From an uncultured Verrucomicrobiales bacterium (GTDB lineage Bacteria > Verrucomicrobiota > Verrucomicrobiia > Verrucomicrobiales > Akkermansiaceae): 64,000 nucleotides of DNA. Numbering within the stretch: position 1 is the first letter of the stretch; every line of letters begins with the position of its first letter. This document shows, one piece after another, positions 35,902 to 43,973 of this stretch. The stretch spans positions 43,486 to 107,485 of the forward strand of contig CAMQZC010000004.1 in assembly GCA_947039485.1 (NCBI GenBank), read 5' to 3'. The translations under genes were made by a program, and so were the position numbers. Under the pieces are notes generated by a model. The model did not search any database. It was not told where the DNA came from and saw only the letters and a program-made list of their open reading frames with translations.

Positions 35902-36991
35902 AATCCAACTTATTGCTATCATCGTCGCGCTCTCCTGCGTGCTGCCGGGTGTCTTCTTGGTTCTGCGTCGTCTCTCGATGCTTGTTGAGTCCATCACCCA
36001 CACTATTCTGCTGGGTATCGTGCTCGCCTTTCTGATTACTCATGACCTCAACTCCCCCTTCCTTATTATTGGTGCCGCTCTCGTGGGGGTGTTGACCTCT
36101 TGGCTCACGGAGCTGTTGTCTAAAAGTAGATTGCTTTCTCATGATGCTTGTACAGGTGTTGTCTTTACGCTGCTTTTCTCCATTGCTGTTATTCTTCTTT
36201 CTAAGTTTGCTAGCAAGGTGCACCTCTGCACGGATGCTGTATTCATGGGTGAACTCGCATTTGCTCCCTTAAATCGGCTTCTAGTGAGTGGCTATGATTT
36301 GGGGCCTGTCGCGCTCTACGTCTCTGGAGTCATCCTGCTTGTTAACTTGTTCATTGTCGTTTTATTCTTTAAGGAGCTCAAGCTTGCTACCTTTGATCCC
36401 ATGCTTGCTTCTGTCCTAGGGCTCTCGCCTGTGGTGATGCATTACTTGCTTATGACGATCGTCTCTGTGACGGCGGTTGGCTCCTTCCAGTCCATTGGTT
36501 CTATTCTTGTGATTGCATTTATGATTGGGCCTCCTGTGACGGCCTATCTCCTCACCGATAATCTCAAGCATATGATATTAATTAGTGCTGGGGGCGCTAT
36601 ACTCAACAGTATCTTGGGCTATCACTTTGCTCATATGCTAGATGTTTCTCTTGCTGGGAGTATGTCTTGTATGATAGGGGTGAGTTTCTTGCTTGTGTTT
36701 ATCTTTGCTCCGCAGCGCGGCATGCTTAGTATGAATCGTCGCCGTAGGAGGCAGAAGCTCGAATTTGCCAAATCAACGCTCCTCTTTCACCTCTACAACC
36801 ACGAGCCACGAGTCGAGAGGGAGCAAAGTATTGCCCGGCAGCTTAACTGGTCGGCTGAGTTTAGCCTTCTCGTATTACAGATTCTTAAGAAGGAGGATAA
36901 GCTGCGTATTAGCGCGGATGGTGTGCGCCTGAGCCCTATGGGCTATGAGCAGCTCAAGCAAGATCAGCAAGCTATCTTTAATCGTCTTTGA
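35885..36991 (+). CDS. Metal ABC transporter permease 2 with C-terminal winged-helix-like domain
   Basis: A 368-residue protein. Residues 1 to about 280 are a second ABC-3 permease (LVESITHTILLGIVLAF, FQSIGSILVIAFMIGPPVTAY). After a basic stretch (NRRRRRQKLEF, about residues 281-291) comes a soluble tail of about 80 residues: a predicted helix-turn-helix (LLFHLYNHEPRVEREQ, IARQLNWSAEFSLLVLQIL) and a wing (KEDKLRISADGVRLSPMGYE). This resembles the N-terminal DNA-binding domain of DtxR/MntR-type regulators, known to be fused to such permeases in some phyla. No metal-sensing dimerisation domain is present. A 17-bp bidirectional terminator follows. Confidence 0.9.
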   Translation: MSSGIEIQLIAIIVALSCVLPGVFLVLRRLSMLVESITHTILLGIVLAFLITHDLNSPFLIIGAALVGVLTSWLTELLSKSRLLSHDACTGVVFTLLFSIAVILLSKFASKVHLCTDAVFMGELAFAPLNRLLVSGYDLGPVALYVSGVILLVNLFIVVLFFKELKLATFDPMLASVLGLSPVVMHYLLMTIVSVTAVGSFQSIGSILVIAFMIGPPVTAYLLTDNLKHMILISAGGAILNSILGYHFAHMLDVSLAGSMSCMIGVSFLLVFIFAPQRGMLSMNRRRRRQKLEFAKSTLLFHLYNHEPRVEREQSIARQLNWSAEFSLLVLQILKKEDKLRISADGVRLSPMGYEQLKQDQQAIFNRL

Positions 36992-37005
36992 GTGATATGA
37001 CGATT

Positions 37006-37049
37006 ATCAAAAAAATCCCCGCTGCATATGCCGCGGGGATTTTTTTGAT
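37006..37049. terminator. Bidirectional terminator between metal operon and tmk
   Basis: Perfect 17-bp inverted repeat (37006-37022 and 37033-37049) with GC-rich core CCCCGC/GCGGGG and A7/T7 runs on the arms; loop of 10 nt. Confidence 0.95.
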
Positions 37050-37067
37050 AAAAGAGGGGAGGGGAGA

Positions 37068-37682
37068 TTAAAGCTCATCGCGCAGCAGGTCGAGAATCTC
37101 CTGATGCACCTCTTGGATACTGCCGTCGGCCTCCACGCGATGCAGCCAAGGCATATCCATTTTGGAGTAAACCTCATTCACCTTTGCAAGGAAATCCTCA
37201 ATCTCAAAGGCGTCGCGAGCCAAGCCGCGCTTGTTGACGCGGTCTCGCGAGTCATCTAGCGAGATATGCAGCCAAAGGGCTATATCGGGAATCGGGGCAA
37301 AGGATTCGTTGAGCTCTCGGATTTGCTCCACATCAGCACCGCTTGCTCCCTGATAAGCCATCATGGAGATGTAGTAGCGATCTAGCAAGACCCACTTGCC
37401 TGATGCGAGGGCGGGCTCAATGAGCTGACGCACGTGCTCGCGGCGATCTTGGAGGAGGCAGTCAATCTCATCCTCCATGCTCAGACGCTGGTTGGCCGTG
37501 GCCGCTTCACGCACGCGCATGCCCCACTCTCCGCGAGTGGGCTCAAAGCTACTGACCACCTCAATACCCAACGAGCTAAGTTGTTGGGAGAGGAGTTGGA
37601 TCTGTGTGCTTTTGCCTGTGCCGTCAATGCCTTCAAAGACAATGAGGCGGCCGCGTTGTGGGGATGAGTATTGCTCTTGCAT
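37068..37682 (-). CDS. tmk: Thymidylate kinase
   Basis: A 204-residue dTMP kinase making dTDP, the precursor of dTTP and of dTDP-sugars. The P-loop GIDGTGKS is at residues 18-25. The DR(Y/H) motif DRYYISMMAYQGA and the catalytic EPTRGEWGMRVREA segment near residues 43-56 are present, with Arg in the P-loop-distal LID of the type lacking it in the P-loop (GTGKS). Own promoter at 37716-37744; shares a terminator with the metal operon. Confidence 0.95.
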   Translation of the reverse strand: MQEQYSSPQRGRLIVFEGIDGTGKSTQIQLLSQQLSSLGIEVVSSFEPTRGEWGMRVREAATANQRLSMEDEIDCLLQDRREHVRQLIEPALASGKWVLLDRYYISMMAYQGASGADVEQIRELNESFAPIPDIALWLHISLDDSRDRVNKRGLARDAFEIEDFLAKVNEVYSKMDMPWLHRVEADGSIQEVHQEILDLLRDEL

Positions 37683-37715
37683 AGTGGGGTGTGCGGGATG
37701 GTAAGTCCTTGAGGC

Positions 37716-37744
37716 ATGTTAGCATAAGGGGGCAGGGGCTGCAA
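37716..37744 (-). promoter_or_regulatory. Promoter of tmk
   Basis: Minus-strand -35 TTGCAG (37739-37744), 17-bp spacer, -10 TAACAT (37716-37721), 33 nt before the start. Confidence 0.5.
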
Positions 37745-37881
37745 GCCTTTTTGAAGGGATGCACATGCTTGTGGGGCTGTCGTTAGCTTGACTACGGGTG
37801 GTGACGATGGCAAAGTGCGTGGCTTTGTTCTATACCTGCTGCTTGGCTGCTTGTTCTGGCTTTTCTCTCATGCCTTTAGGC

Positions 37882-37910
37882 TTGATTTCCTTTTTCCTTT
37901 GCCCTACAAT
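37882..37910 (+). promoter_or_regulatory. Promoter of leuS
   Basis: -35 TTGATT (37882-37887), 17-bp pyrimidine-rich spacer, -10 TACAAT (37905-37910). The ATG is only 11 nt further, leaving a leader of a few nucleotides at most. Confidence 0.65.
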
Positions 37911-37921
37911 AAACACCAGTT

Positions 37922-40483
37922 ATGTCCGATCGTAAATTTCCTTTCCCCTTCGACAAGTTCGAGTCCAAATGGCAACGCATTTGGGATGATGAGAAAACAT
38001 TCAAGGTAAGCAATCCTGGTGAGCCAGGCTTTGATGCTAGCAAGCCCAAGTACTACGTACTTGATATGTTCCCCTATCCCAGTGGCTCAGGCCTCCACGT
38101 CGGTCATCCTGAGGGCTATACCGCTACGGATATTGTTGCTCGCTACAAGCGTCAGATGGGCTTCAATGTGCTCCACCCCATGGGCTGGGACTCCTTTGGC
38201 CTGCCAGCTGAGCAGTACGCTATCAAGACGGGGCAACATCCCACCGTTACGACCAACGCGAATATTGATACCTTCCGCCGCCAGCTCAAGATGTTGGGCT
38301 TCTCCTATGACTGGGATCGTGAGGTGGCTACCACCGATCCTAAGTATGTCCGTTGGACTCAGTGGATTTTCCTCAAACTCTACAACAGCTACTATAATAC
38401 GGAGCTGCAAAAGGCCCGCCCAATTGAGGAGCTCGAGGCTCAGGGTCTTAGCCGTGAGGATATCGACAATCAACGCCTCGCCTACGTGGCTGATGGCATG
38501 GTGAACTGGTCGCCCGATATGGGCACCGTGCTCGCTAATGAGGAGGCTGACGAGTGGCGCGATAAGGGTCATATCGTTGAGCGTCGCAAGCTGCGCCAGT
38601 GGATGCTGCGCATCACCGCCTATGCTGAGCGTCTGATTGATGAGCTTGAGCCTCTTGATTGGCCAGAGGGTATCAAGTTGCTCCAGCGTAACTGGATTGG
38701 TAAATCCCAAGGTGCTGAGGTGATCTTTGACTGCCAAGGCCATGATATCGTGGTCTACACCACGCGTCCCGACACTCTCTTTGGCGCCACTTACATGGTG
38801 CTGGCTCCTGAGCATGATCTCGTGGATCAAATCTCTACCCCAGAGCAAAAGGAAGCAATCGCTGCTTACCAAGAATCCTGCGCTTCTAAGAGCGATCTTG
38901 AGCGCACGGAGCTGAGCAAGGATAAGACTGGTGTCTTCACTGGTGCCTACGCTACCAACCCTGTTAACGGCAAGCTGATTCCTATCTGGATTGCTGACTA
39001 CGTGATGACTGGCTACGGCACAGGTGCCATCATGGCCGTTCCTGCTCATGATAGCCGCGACTTTGAGTTTGCAAGCAAGTTTGAGCTTCCTATCATCCAA
39101 GTGGTGGCTCCTGACAAGGCTGATACCCCATGGAAGGACTTTGTCGGCTATGACGGTACGATGGTCAACTCCGATTATCTCGATGGACTGAGCGTCACCG
39201 CAGCCAAGGCTGCGATGATTACATGGCTTGGTGAGAATGGAGTAGGTCAAGGCAAGACGAACTACAAGTTGCGTGACTGGCTCTTCTCCCGTCAGCGCTA
39301 CTGGGGTGAGCCCTTCCCAATCGTGTGGAACCAAAAGGATGGCAATCATTACGCCATTTCCGAGTCTGAGTTGCCTCTGCTGCAACCTGAGATGGAGGAC
39401 TTCCAACCCTCAGGTGACCCCCGCGGTCCTCTGGTCAAGGCGACTGAATGGATTAACTACAGCGAGTACTGCACCCGCGAGACCAACACCATGCCCCAGT
39501 GGGCTGGCTCATGCTGGTATTACCTGCGCTACCTCGACCCCAACAACGAGGAGCAATTTGTTGCCCCTGAGATTCAGAACTACTGGATGGACGGCGGAGT
39601 TGACCTCTATGTGGGTGGTACCGAGCACGCTGTGCTCCACCTCCTCTACGCGCGCTTCTGGCACAAGGTGCTCTTTGATTACGGTCTTGTGAGCGCTCCT
39701 GAGCCCTTCTACAAGCTTGTCAATCAAGGGCTCATCCTCGGTGCTGATAATCAAAAGATGAGCAAGAGCCGCGGCAACGTCGTCAATCCTGATGATATTG
39801 TTTGCGAGTACGGCTCTGACTCTCTGCGTCTCTACGAGATGTTCATGGGTCCTCTCAAGGAGGTCAAGCCATGGCAGACCAAGGGTGTGGAGGGCGTGAG
39901 CCGCTTCCTTGCTCGCGTCTGGCGTGTCGCGATGATGGAGAATCAAGCGGGTGAATGGGTGATCAACAGCAAGTTGAGCGCCGAAGAACCTGCAGGTCTC
40001 AGCCCTGTGCGCAAGGAAGTGCACAAGACAATCAAGAAGGTTGGTGAGGATATTGAGAGCCTCAGTTTCAACACGGCTATTGCTAAGATGATGGAATGCA
40101 CCAACACCATGACTGCTGCGGATAGCGTCTGCGTCTCTGATTATGTGCTCTTGCTGCGCGCCCTCAATCCCTTTGCTCCGCATCTTGCGGAGGAGCTCTA
40201 TAGCATTCTTGCGGCAGCTTACCCAGAGCTGGAGCAAGTGCAGATTAGCGCCATGAGCTGGCCTTCCTACAATGCTGAGTTCCTCATCGAGAATGAGAAG
40301 GAAATTGTCATCCAAGTTAACGGCAAGCTGCGTGATAAGCTCATGCTGCCCGTGGACATCAGCCGTGAGGACGCAGAAGCGCTCGCTCTGGCAAGTGCCC
40401 GTGTGCAAGAGTTCGTCGCAGGCTTGACCATCCGCAAGGTTGTTGTTGTACCTGGTCGCCTCGTCAATATCGTGGCAAACTAA
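37922..40483 (+). CDS. leuS: Leucyl-tRNA synthetase
   Basis: An 853-residue class I synthetase. HVGH (HIGH motif) is at residues 59-62, followed by PEGYTATDI. The CP1 editing domain spans roughly residues 225-420 with the T-rich motif TTRPDTLFGATY and the GTGAIMAVPAHDSRD motif that carries the editing Asp. KMSKS is near 612-616 (NQKMSKSRGNVVNPD). The anticodon-binding and C-terminal domains are complete. Single gene with its own promoter and a terminator at 40513. Very long antisense open frames inside it are artefacts of codon use. Confidence 0.98.
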   Translation: MSDRKFPFPFDKFESKWQRIWDDEKTFKVSNPGEPGFDASKPKYYVLDMFPYPSGSGLHVGHPEGYTATDIVARYKRQMGFNVLHPMGWDSFGLPAEQYAIKTGQHPTVTTNANIDTFRRQLKMLGFSYDWDREVATTDPKYVRWTQWIFLKLYNSYYNTELQKARPIEELEAQGLSREDIDNQRLAYVADGMVNWSPDMGTVLANEEADEWRDKGHIVERRKLRQWMLRITAYAERLIDELEPLDWPEGIKLLQRNWIGKSQGAEVIFDCQGHDIVVYTTRPDTLFGATYMVLAPEHDLVDQISTPEQKEAIAAYQESCASKSDLERTELSKDKTGVFTGAYATNPVNGKLIPIWIADYVMTGYGTGAIMAVPAHDSRDFEFASKFELPIIQVVAPDKADTPWKDFVGYDGTMVNSDYLDGLSVTAAKAAMITWLGENGVGQGKTNYKLRDWLFSRQRYWGEPFPIVWNQKDGNHYAISESELPLLQPEMEDFQPSGDPRGPLVKATEWINYSEYCTRETNTMPQWAGSCWYYLRYLDPNNEEQFVAPEIQNYWMDGGVDLYVGGTEHAVLHLLYARFWHKVLFDYGLVSAPEPFYKLVNQGLILGADNQKMSKSRGNVVNPDDIVCEYGSDSLRLYEMFMGPLKEVKPWQTKGVEGVSRFLARVWRVAMMENQAGEWVINSKLSAEEPAGLSPVRKEVHKTIKKVGEDIESLSFNTAIAKMMECTNTMTAADSVCVSDYVLLLRALNPFAPHLAEELYSILAAAYPELEQVQISAMSWPSYNAEFLIENEKEIVIQVNGKLRDKLMLPVDISREDAEALALASARVQEFVAGLTIRKVVVVPGRLVNIVAN

Positions 40484-40512
40484 GTAGAGCTCACAAAGCG
40501 AAGATTAAAATC

Positions 40513-40547
40513 AGGGCGACACCTCGTAGGAGGTGTCGCCCTATTTG
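40513..40547 (+). terminator. Terminator of leuS
   Basis: Perfect 13-bp stem (40513-40525 and 40530-40542) with GTAG loop, then ATTTGATT; weak T run. Confidence 0.8.
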
Positions 40548-40587
40548 ATTGGCTTTGCTCGGTCTGGGGAGCTCTGTCCTGATAGGT

Positions 40588-40609
40588 CTCAAGGGGGGGG
40601 TCCCTTGAG
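40588..40609. other. G8 tract within a short inverted repeat
   Basis: CTCAAGGG (40588-40595) pairs with CCCTTGAG (40602-40609) around a G-rich loop; together they hold a run of eight G. It lies 12 bp beyond the stop of the aldo/keto reductase gene. No T run, so not a standard terminator. Confidence 0.4.
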
Positions 40610-40620
40610 GGATGCATGGC

Positions 40621-41574
40621 TTAGAGCGCGTTGATAGCACTCATGATTTGCTCGCTTAGTGGGGCGCATCCTGCTGCAGCAGCGCAGCTGTTGAGTTGGC
40701 TGATGTTGCGAGCGCCAATGAGGACGCTGCTTACTTCTTCTCGCTGTAGTAGCCAGCGCAGGGAGAGCTCGGTGAGGCTGATGTCTGCTTGCTTGGCAAT
40801 TTCATTGAGTTTGAGTATGTAGGCATGGTTGCTTGAGACTTGCGCCTCATTGAGGAAGGGGCTGTCGTTGCGCTTGGCACGAGAGTCCTCATTCATCCCC
40901 TCAAGGTATTTGCCTGTGAGTTGTCCTTGAGCGAGTGGTGAGAAGACAATGCTGCCGAGTTGCTCCTCGCGTAGGGTTGCGAGGCCTTCTTCCTCACAGC
41001 TGCGATCGAGCAGGTTGTAGCGGAATTGGTGGATGAGGCAGGGGATGCGTTCTTCTCGCAGGAGTGCGCAGGCTTGCTTGAGCAGGGCTGGTGGATACTT
41101 GCTAAGTCCGATGTAGAGGGCTTTGCCGCTGCGCACGGCTTGCACGAGGGCGCTGACGGTCTCCTCGATAGGGGTGTCAGGGTCGGGGCGGTGTGAGTAG
41201 AAGATGTCAACGTAGTCGAGGCGCATGCGCTTGAGGCTTTGGTCGAGGCTGGCAGTGAGGTGTTTTTTGCTGCCCCAGTCACCGTAGGGGCCTTCCCACA
41301 TGAGGTGTCCGGCCTTGGTACTGATGAGGAGGCTGTCTCGCTGGGCTGCAAATTGTTCGCTCATGAGGCGGCCAAAGGTCTCCTCTGCGCTGCCGGGGGG
41401 TGGGCCGTAGTTGTTGGCTAGGTCGAGGTGGCAGATGCCAAGATCGATGCTGCGGCTGATGAGCTCGCGTGCGTTGCTGTAGTTGTCGGCGGTGCTAAAG
41501 TTGTGCCAGAGGCCAAGGGAGATTTCAGGGAGGAGGATGCCGCTCTTGCCGCAACGTCTGTAGTTCATGCTCAT
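40621..41574 (-). CDS. Aldo/keto reductase (YghZ/Gpr-like)
   Basis: A 317-residue NADPH-dependent oxidoreductase with a TIM barrel. The catalytic tetrad is visible: Asp and Tyr in HLDLANNYGPPPGSAEE, Lys in LLISTKAG and His in IFYSHRPDPDTP. GPYGDWGSKKHL and the C-terminal nucleotide site SSVLIGARNISQL match the YghZ (L-glyceraldehyde-3-phosphate reductase) and potassium-channel beta-subunit branch. The exact substrate is not certain. Last gene of the minus-strand operon headed by the Lrp regulator, 21 bp after the FHA gene. Confidence 0.93.
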   Translation of the reverse strand: MSMNYRRCGKSGILLPEISLGLWHNFSTADNYSNARELISRSIDLGICHLDLANNYGPPPGSAEETFGRLMSEQFAAQRDSLLISTKAGHLMWEGPYGDWGSKKHLTASLDQSLKRMRLDYVDIFYSHRPDPDTPIEETVSALVQAVRSGKALYIGLSKYPPALLKQACALLREERIPCLIHQFRYNLLDRSCEEEGLATLREEQLGSIVFSPLAQGQLTGKYLEGMNEDSRAKRNDSPFLNEAQVSSNHAYILKLNEIAKQADISLTELSLRWLLQREEVSSVLIGARNISQLNSCAAAAGCAPLSEQIMSAINAL

Positions 41575-41595
41575 GTTAAAAAAAAGGGGCTGGGG

Positions 41596-42276
41596 TTAGA
41601 TGAGCTCCGCGCGGAGGGTTGTTTCACCTATTTTGATGGTCATGCCGTCGTAGAGGGGGATTTGCTCGTCGTGGGGGGTGATGCGTCGATTCTCGATGAA
41701 GGTGCCGTTGGTGCTGCCATTGTCGCAGAGGCAGATTCCATCACCACCCAGGGAGAGGATGATGTGGGCGCGTGAGACTCCCTCATCGGGGATGATGATT
41801 TGCGCGTGCTTGGGGTCGCGGCCGATGCTGATGCTGCCGTTTTGTATGATGTCGCGGATGAGGATGCGGGATTGCCAAGGTTCACCTGAGGGGAGGAGTC
41901 CGTAGATGCGCAGCTGGTCTTGGTTTTTGGTGATGCGCGAGATGCTCCGGGCTGCTTGTTCTTGCAGTTGATGGTTGTGATTGGTGTCGGCTGGGGGGAT
42001 GCCCGCGCCAAGGTTCCATTTGCGGCGAAGGGGGTCGAGGCTGCGTAGGCTGCGCAGGATGACTTGGGGCAGGGGGGAGTTGTTTTCCTCAACTTGGGCA
42101 ATTTTGCTCTTAAAGAGGAGTTGGCTCTGTCCTGAGGGCTGTTCTTGTCCGAGCTTGGCGATTTGCTGCCGGATGCTGCTCAGTTCCTGCTCAAGCTTGT
42201 TTTTACTCTCGTTGAGTTCGCGGATGCTCTTGCTGGGTGCTAGAGCTGGATGCTGGTGGGGGTTGAGCGTCTCCAT
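41596..42276 (-). CDS. FHA domain protein with N-terminal coiled coil
   Basis: A 226-residue cytoplasmic protein. Residues about 15-45 form a coiled coil (SIRELNESKNKLEQELSSIRQQI). A linker follows, then a forkhead-associated domain at about 140-226 with the canonical phosphothreonine-binding residues: SIGRD, VSRAHIIL and DNGSTNGTF. FHA domains read Ser/Thr kinase signalling; no kinase of the Hanks type is in this window. It is embedded between a nucleotidyltransferase and an aldo/keto reductase, so a role in regulating envelope synthesis is possible but only inferred. Confidence 0.92.
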   Translation of the reverse strand: METLNPHQHPALAPSKSIRELNESKNKLEQELSSIRQQIAKLGQEQPSGQSQLLFKSKIAQVEENNSPLPQVILRSLRSLDPLRRKWNLGAGIPPADTNHNHQLQEQAARSISRITKNQDQLRIYGLLPSGEPWQSRILIRDIIQNGSISIGRDPKHAQIIIPDEGVSRAHIILSLGGDGICLCDNGSTNGTFIENRRITPHDEQIPLYDGMTIKIGETTLRAELI

Positions 42277-42332
42277 GTTTTGATTCTACTTGCTGATGTA
42301 TGGCTTGGCAATGTTTATTTGCGCCACTGGCT

Positions 42333-43214
42333 TTAGAGTTGTACCGTGATGCGCGGGGTGATGATGCAGCGGCGGTGCGTGCCGGGCTCGACATGGCTGC
42401 GCGGCCAGACGATGCAGTCGGTGAGGCGGGTGTCTGCGGGGATGTGGCTGTCTTTGCCGATGACGCTCTCATCGCAGATTTTGCTGCTCGGGTGGATTTG
42501 GGCGCTGGAGTGGATGCGCTCGCGTGAGTTGAGCTCGAGGATGGCCTCAAGGTATTGCTCGGGGTTGCCTATCTCATGCCAGTTGGGCCAGTCGTAGACG
42601 ACGCCTCCGACTTTGCCTTGGCGGATGAGTTCTATCCAGATGGGGACGATAGAGAAATGATCCTCTTTGGGGAAGAGCTCAGCAATGCTGGGGTTAATGA
42701 TGTAGATGCCGGTAAATTGGTAGCTGCCAGTATCGATGCCTAGTGCGTGGCGGATGTCGATGATTTGCCCGCTCTGGGGGTCGAATCCGACGTTGCGCTT
42801 GCCGTCGCAGCTGCGTAGGGCGAGGGTGATGAGATTGCCACTCTGTTGGTGTTTTTGGAGGAGTTCAGCGACGGGGATGTCACTGAGGATGTCTCCGTTG
42901 TGGATGATGAGGGGCTCATCGAGGTTGATGAGGGGGAGGATTTTCTTGATGCCTCCGCCTGAGTCGAGAGCGCTCTCCTCATGGCTGAGTACGACGGGGC
43001 AGTCGCGGTACGTCTCCTTGGGGAAGGCGCGCTCCCAGAGGTAGTCGTGCTGGGAGATGTTGACGATGAAACTGCGTACGCCTGCTTCGTAGTGCCTGTC
43101 CATGATGTGTTGGACGAGGGGCTTTTGGAAGATGGGCATGAGGGGCTTGGGCAGGATGAGGCTCAGGGGGGCGAGGCGGCTGCCAAGGCCTGCTCCGAGG
43201 ATGAAGCTTTGCAT
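42333..43214 (-). CDS. Sugar-1-phosphate nucleotidyltransferase
   Basis: A 293-residue NTP-transferase family protein. FILGAGLGSRLAPLSLILPKPLMPI is the nucleotide-binding signature, with IHNGDILSDIP as the metal-binding loop. The catalytic domain covers about residues 1-225; the C-terminal about 60 residues (SSAQIHPSSKICDESVIGKDSHI) form left-handed beta-helix turns. This layout occurs in GlmU-like, mannose-1-phosphate guanylyltransferase-like and MurNAc-1-phosphate uridylyltransferase-like enzymes; the sugar cannot be assigned. The first residues lack the usual GG of LAGGxGTR (GAGLGSR). A G9 tract lies 19-27 bp upstream of the start. Confidence 0.88.
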   Translation of the reverse strand: MQSFILGAGLGSRLAPLSLILPKPLMPIFQKPLVQHIMDRHYEAGVRSFIVNISQHDYLWERAFPKETYRDCPVVLSHEESALDSGGGIKKILPLINLDEPLIIHNGDILSDIPVAELLQKHQQSGNLITLALRSCDGKRNVGFDPQSGQIIDIRHALGIDTGSYQFTGIYIINPSIAELFPKEDHFSIVPIWIELIRQGKVGGVVYDWPNWHEIGNPEQYLEAILELNSRERIHSSAQIHPSSKICDESVIGKDSHIPADTRLTDCIVWPRSHVEPGTHRRCIITPRITVQL

Positions 43215-43232
43215 GGTTGTGGGTGCTTGAGT

Positions 43233-43241
43233 GGGGGGGGG
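43233..43241. repeat. G9 homopolymer upstream of the nucleotidyltransferase gene
   Basis: Nine G on the plus strand (C9 on the coding strand), 19-27 nt before the start codon at 43214, between the CPBP protease stop and the nucleotidyltransferase start. Such tracts can slip during replication. Confidence 0.6.
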
Positions 43242-43247
43242 CTGGGG

Positions 43248-43973
43248 TTACCAGAGTCCGGGGAGGTTGAGTGCGATGGCGAAGATGCCCATGATGAGGT
43301 TGGCGACTGCATGGTAGCAGATCACTGGGCTAATGCGGCGCGTGTAGACGCAGAGGGCGTAGGCGATGCTGCCAAAGATGAGTGCTCCTGCGTAGTCTTG
43401 GGGGCGGTGGATGATCATGAATCCACCGCAGGTGACAAGGTAGCCGATCCATGAGGGGCTGCCGATGGGGACGCTCTGGGGGGCCTCGGGCTTGATGCAG
43501 TAGCGCATGAGCCAGCCGCGCCAGAAGAATTCCTCGACAACGGCGACGACGACAACGGCGCGCAGAAAACGCAGGATGTATTGGAGGTAGTAGGCGCTGC
43601 CCTGATCCCCAAAGATACGACCGGGGTCAAATCCGGTGGAGGCGTCAACCCAGCCTAAGAGGTAGGGGATGAGCCAGATGCCGATGCCGGGGATGCCGAG
43701 TGCGGCTCCGATGAGGCAGCTCCTCCACTCCCAGTCCCACGGGATGCGCTTGCGGCGCATCCAGATGTAGCCACCGCAGATGATGGTTTGCAGGGGGTAG
43801 ATAACGAGGCTGATATCTCGCTGCCACCAAGGGGCGCTAGGGTGGTCCCACTGCAAGCCTTCCCCAAATACGAGGGGGAGGCTGAGTAGTAGGAAGATGA
43901 TGAGTGGGAGCGCGTAGTTGCGGAAGAGCTCGCTCTCATCACTTTGTTCGCAGCTCATCGTGCAGGGGCTCAT
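43248..43973 (-). CDS. CPBP-family intramembrane metalloprotease
   Basis: A 241-residue polytopic membrane protein with about seven hydrophobic segments. The ABI/CPBP (CAAX-processing and bacteriocin-processing) motifs are VVEEFFWRGW (EExxxR), IIHRPQDY and CYHAVANLI, giving the two glutamates and histidines of the intramembrane active site. Bacterial members process prenylated or other membrane substrates or give self-immunity; the substrate is unknown here. Its ATG overlaps the aminotransferase stop by one base (TAATG), so it is translationally coupled. A later Met (MSCEQ) is an alternative start. Confidence 0.9.
   Translation of the reverse strand: MSPCTMSCEQSDESELFRNYALPLIIFLLLSLPLVFGEGLQWDHPSAPWWQRDISLVIYPLQTIICGGYIWMRRKRIPWDWEWRSCLIGAALGIPGIGIWLIPYLLGWVDASTGFDPGRIFGDQGSAYYLQYILRFLRAVVVVAVVEEFFWRGWLMRYCIKPEAPQSVPIGSPSWIGYLVTCGGFMIIHRPQDYAGALIFGSIAYALCVYTRRISPVICYHAVANLIMGIFAIALNLPGLW

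Noticed and set aside
38087..39406. 439-codon open frame antisense to leuS (and a 299-codon one at 39509-40408)
   Set aside because: They lie opposite an intact, highly conserved synthetase and have no recognisable domain; the codon bias of leuS leaves few stops on the opposite strand.
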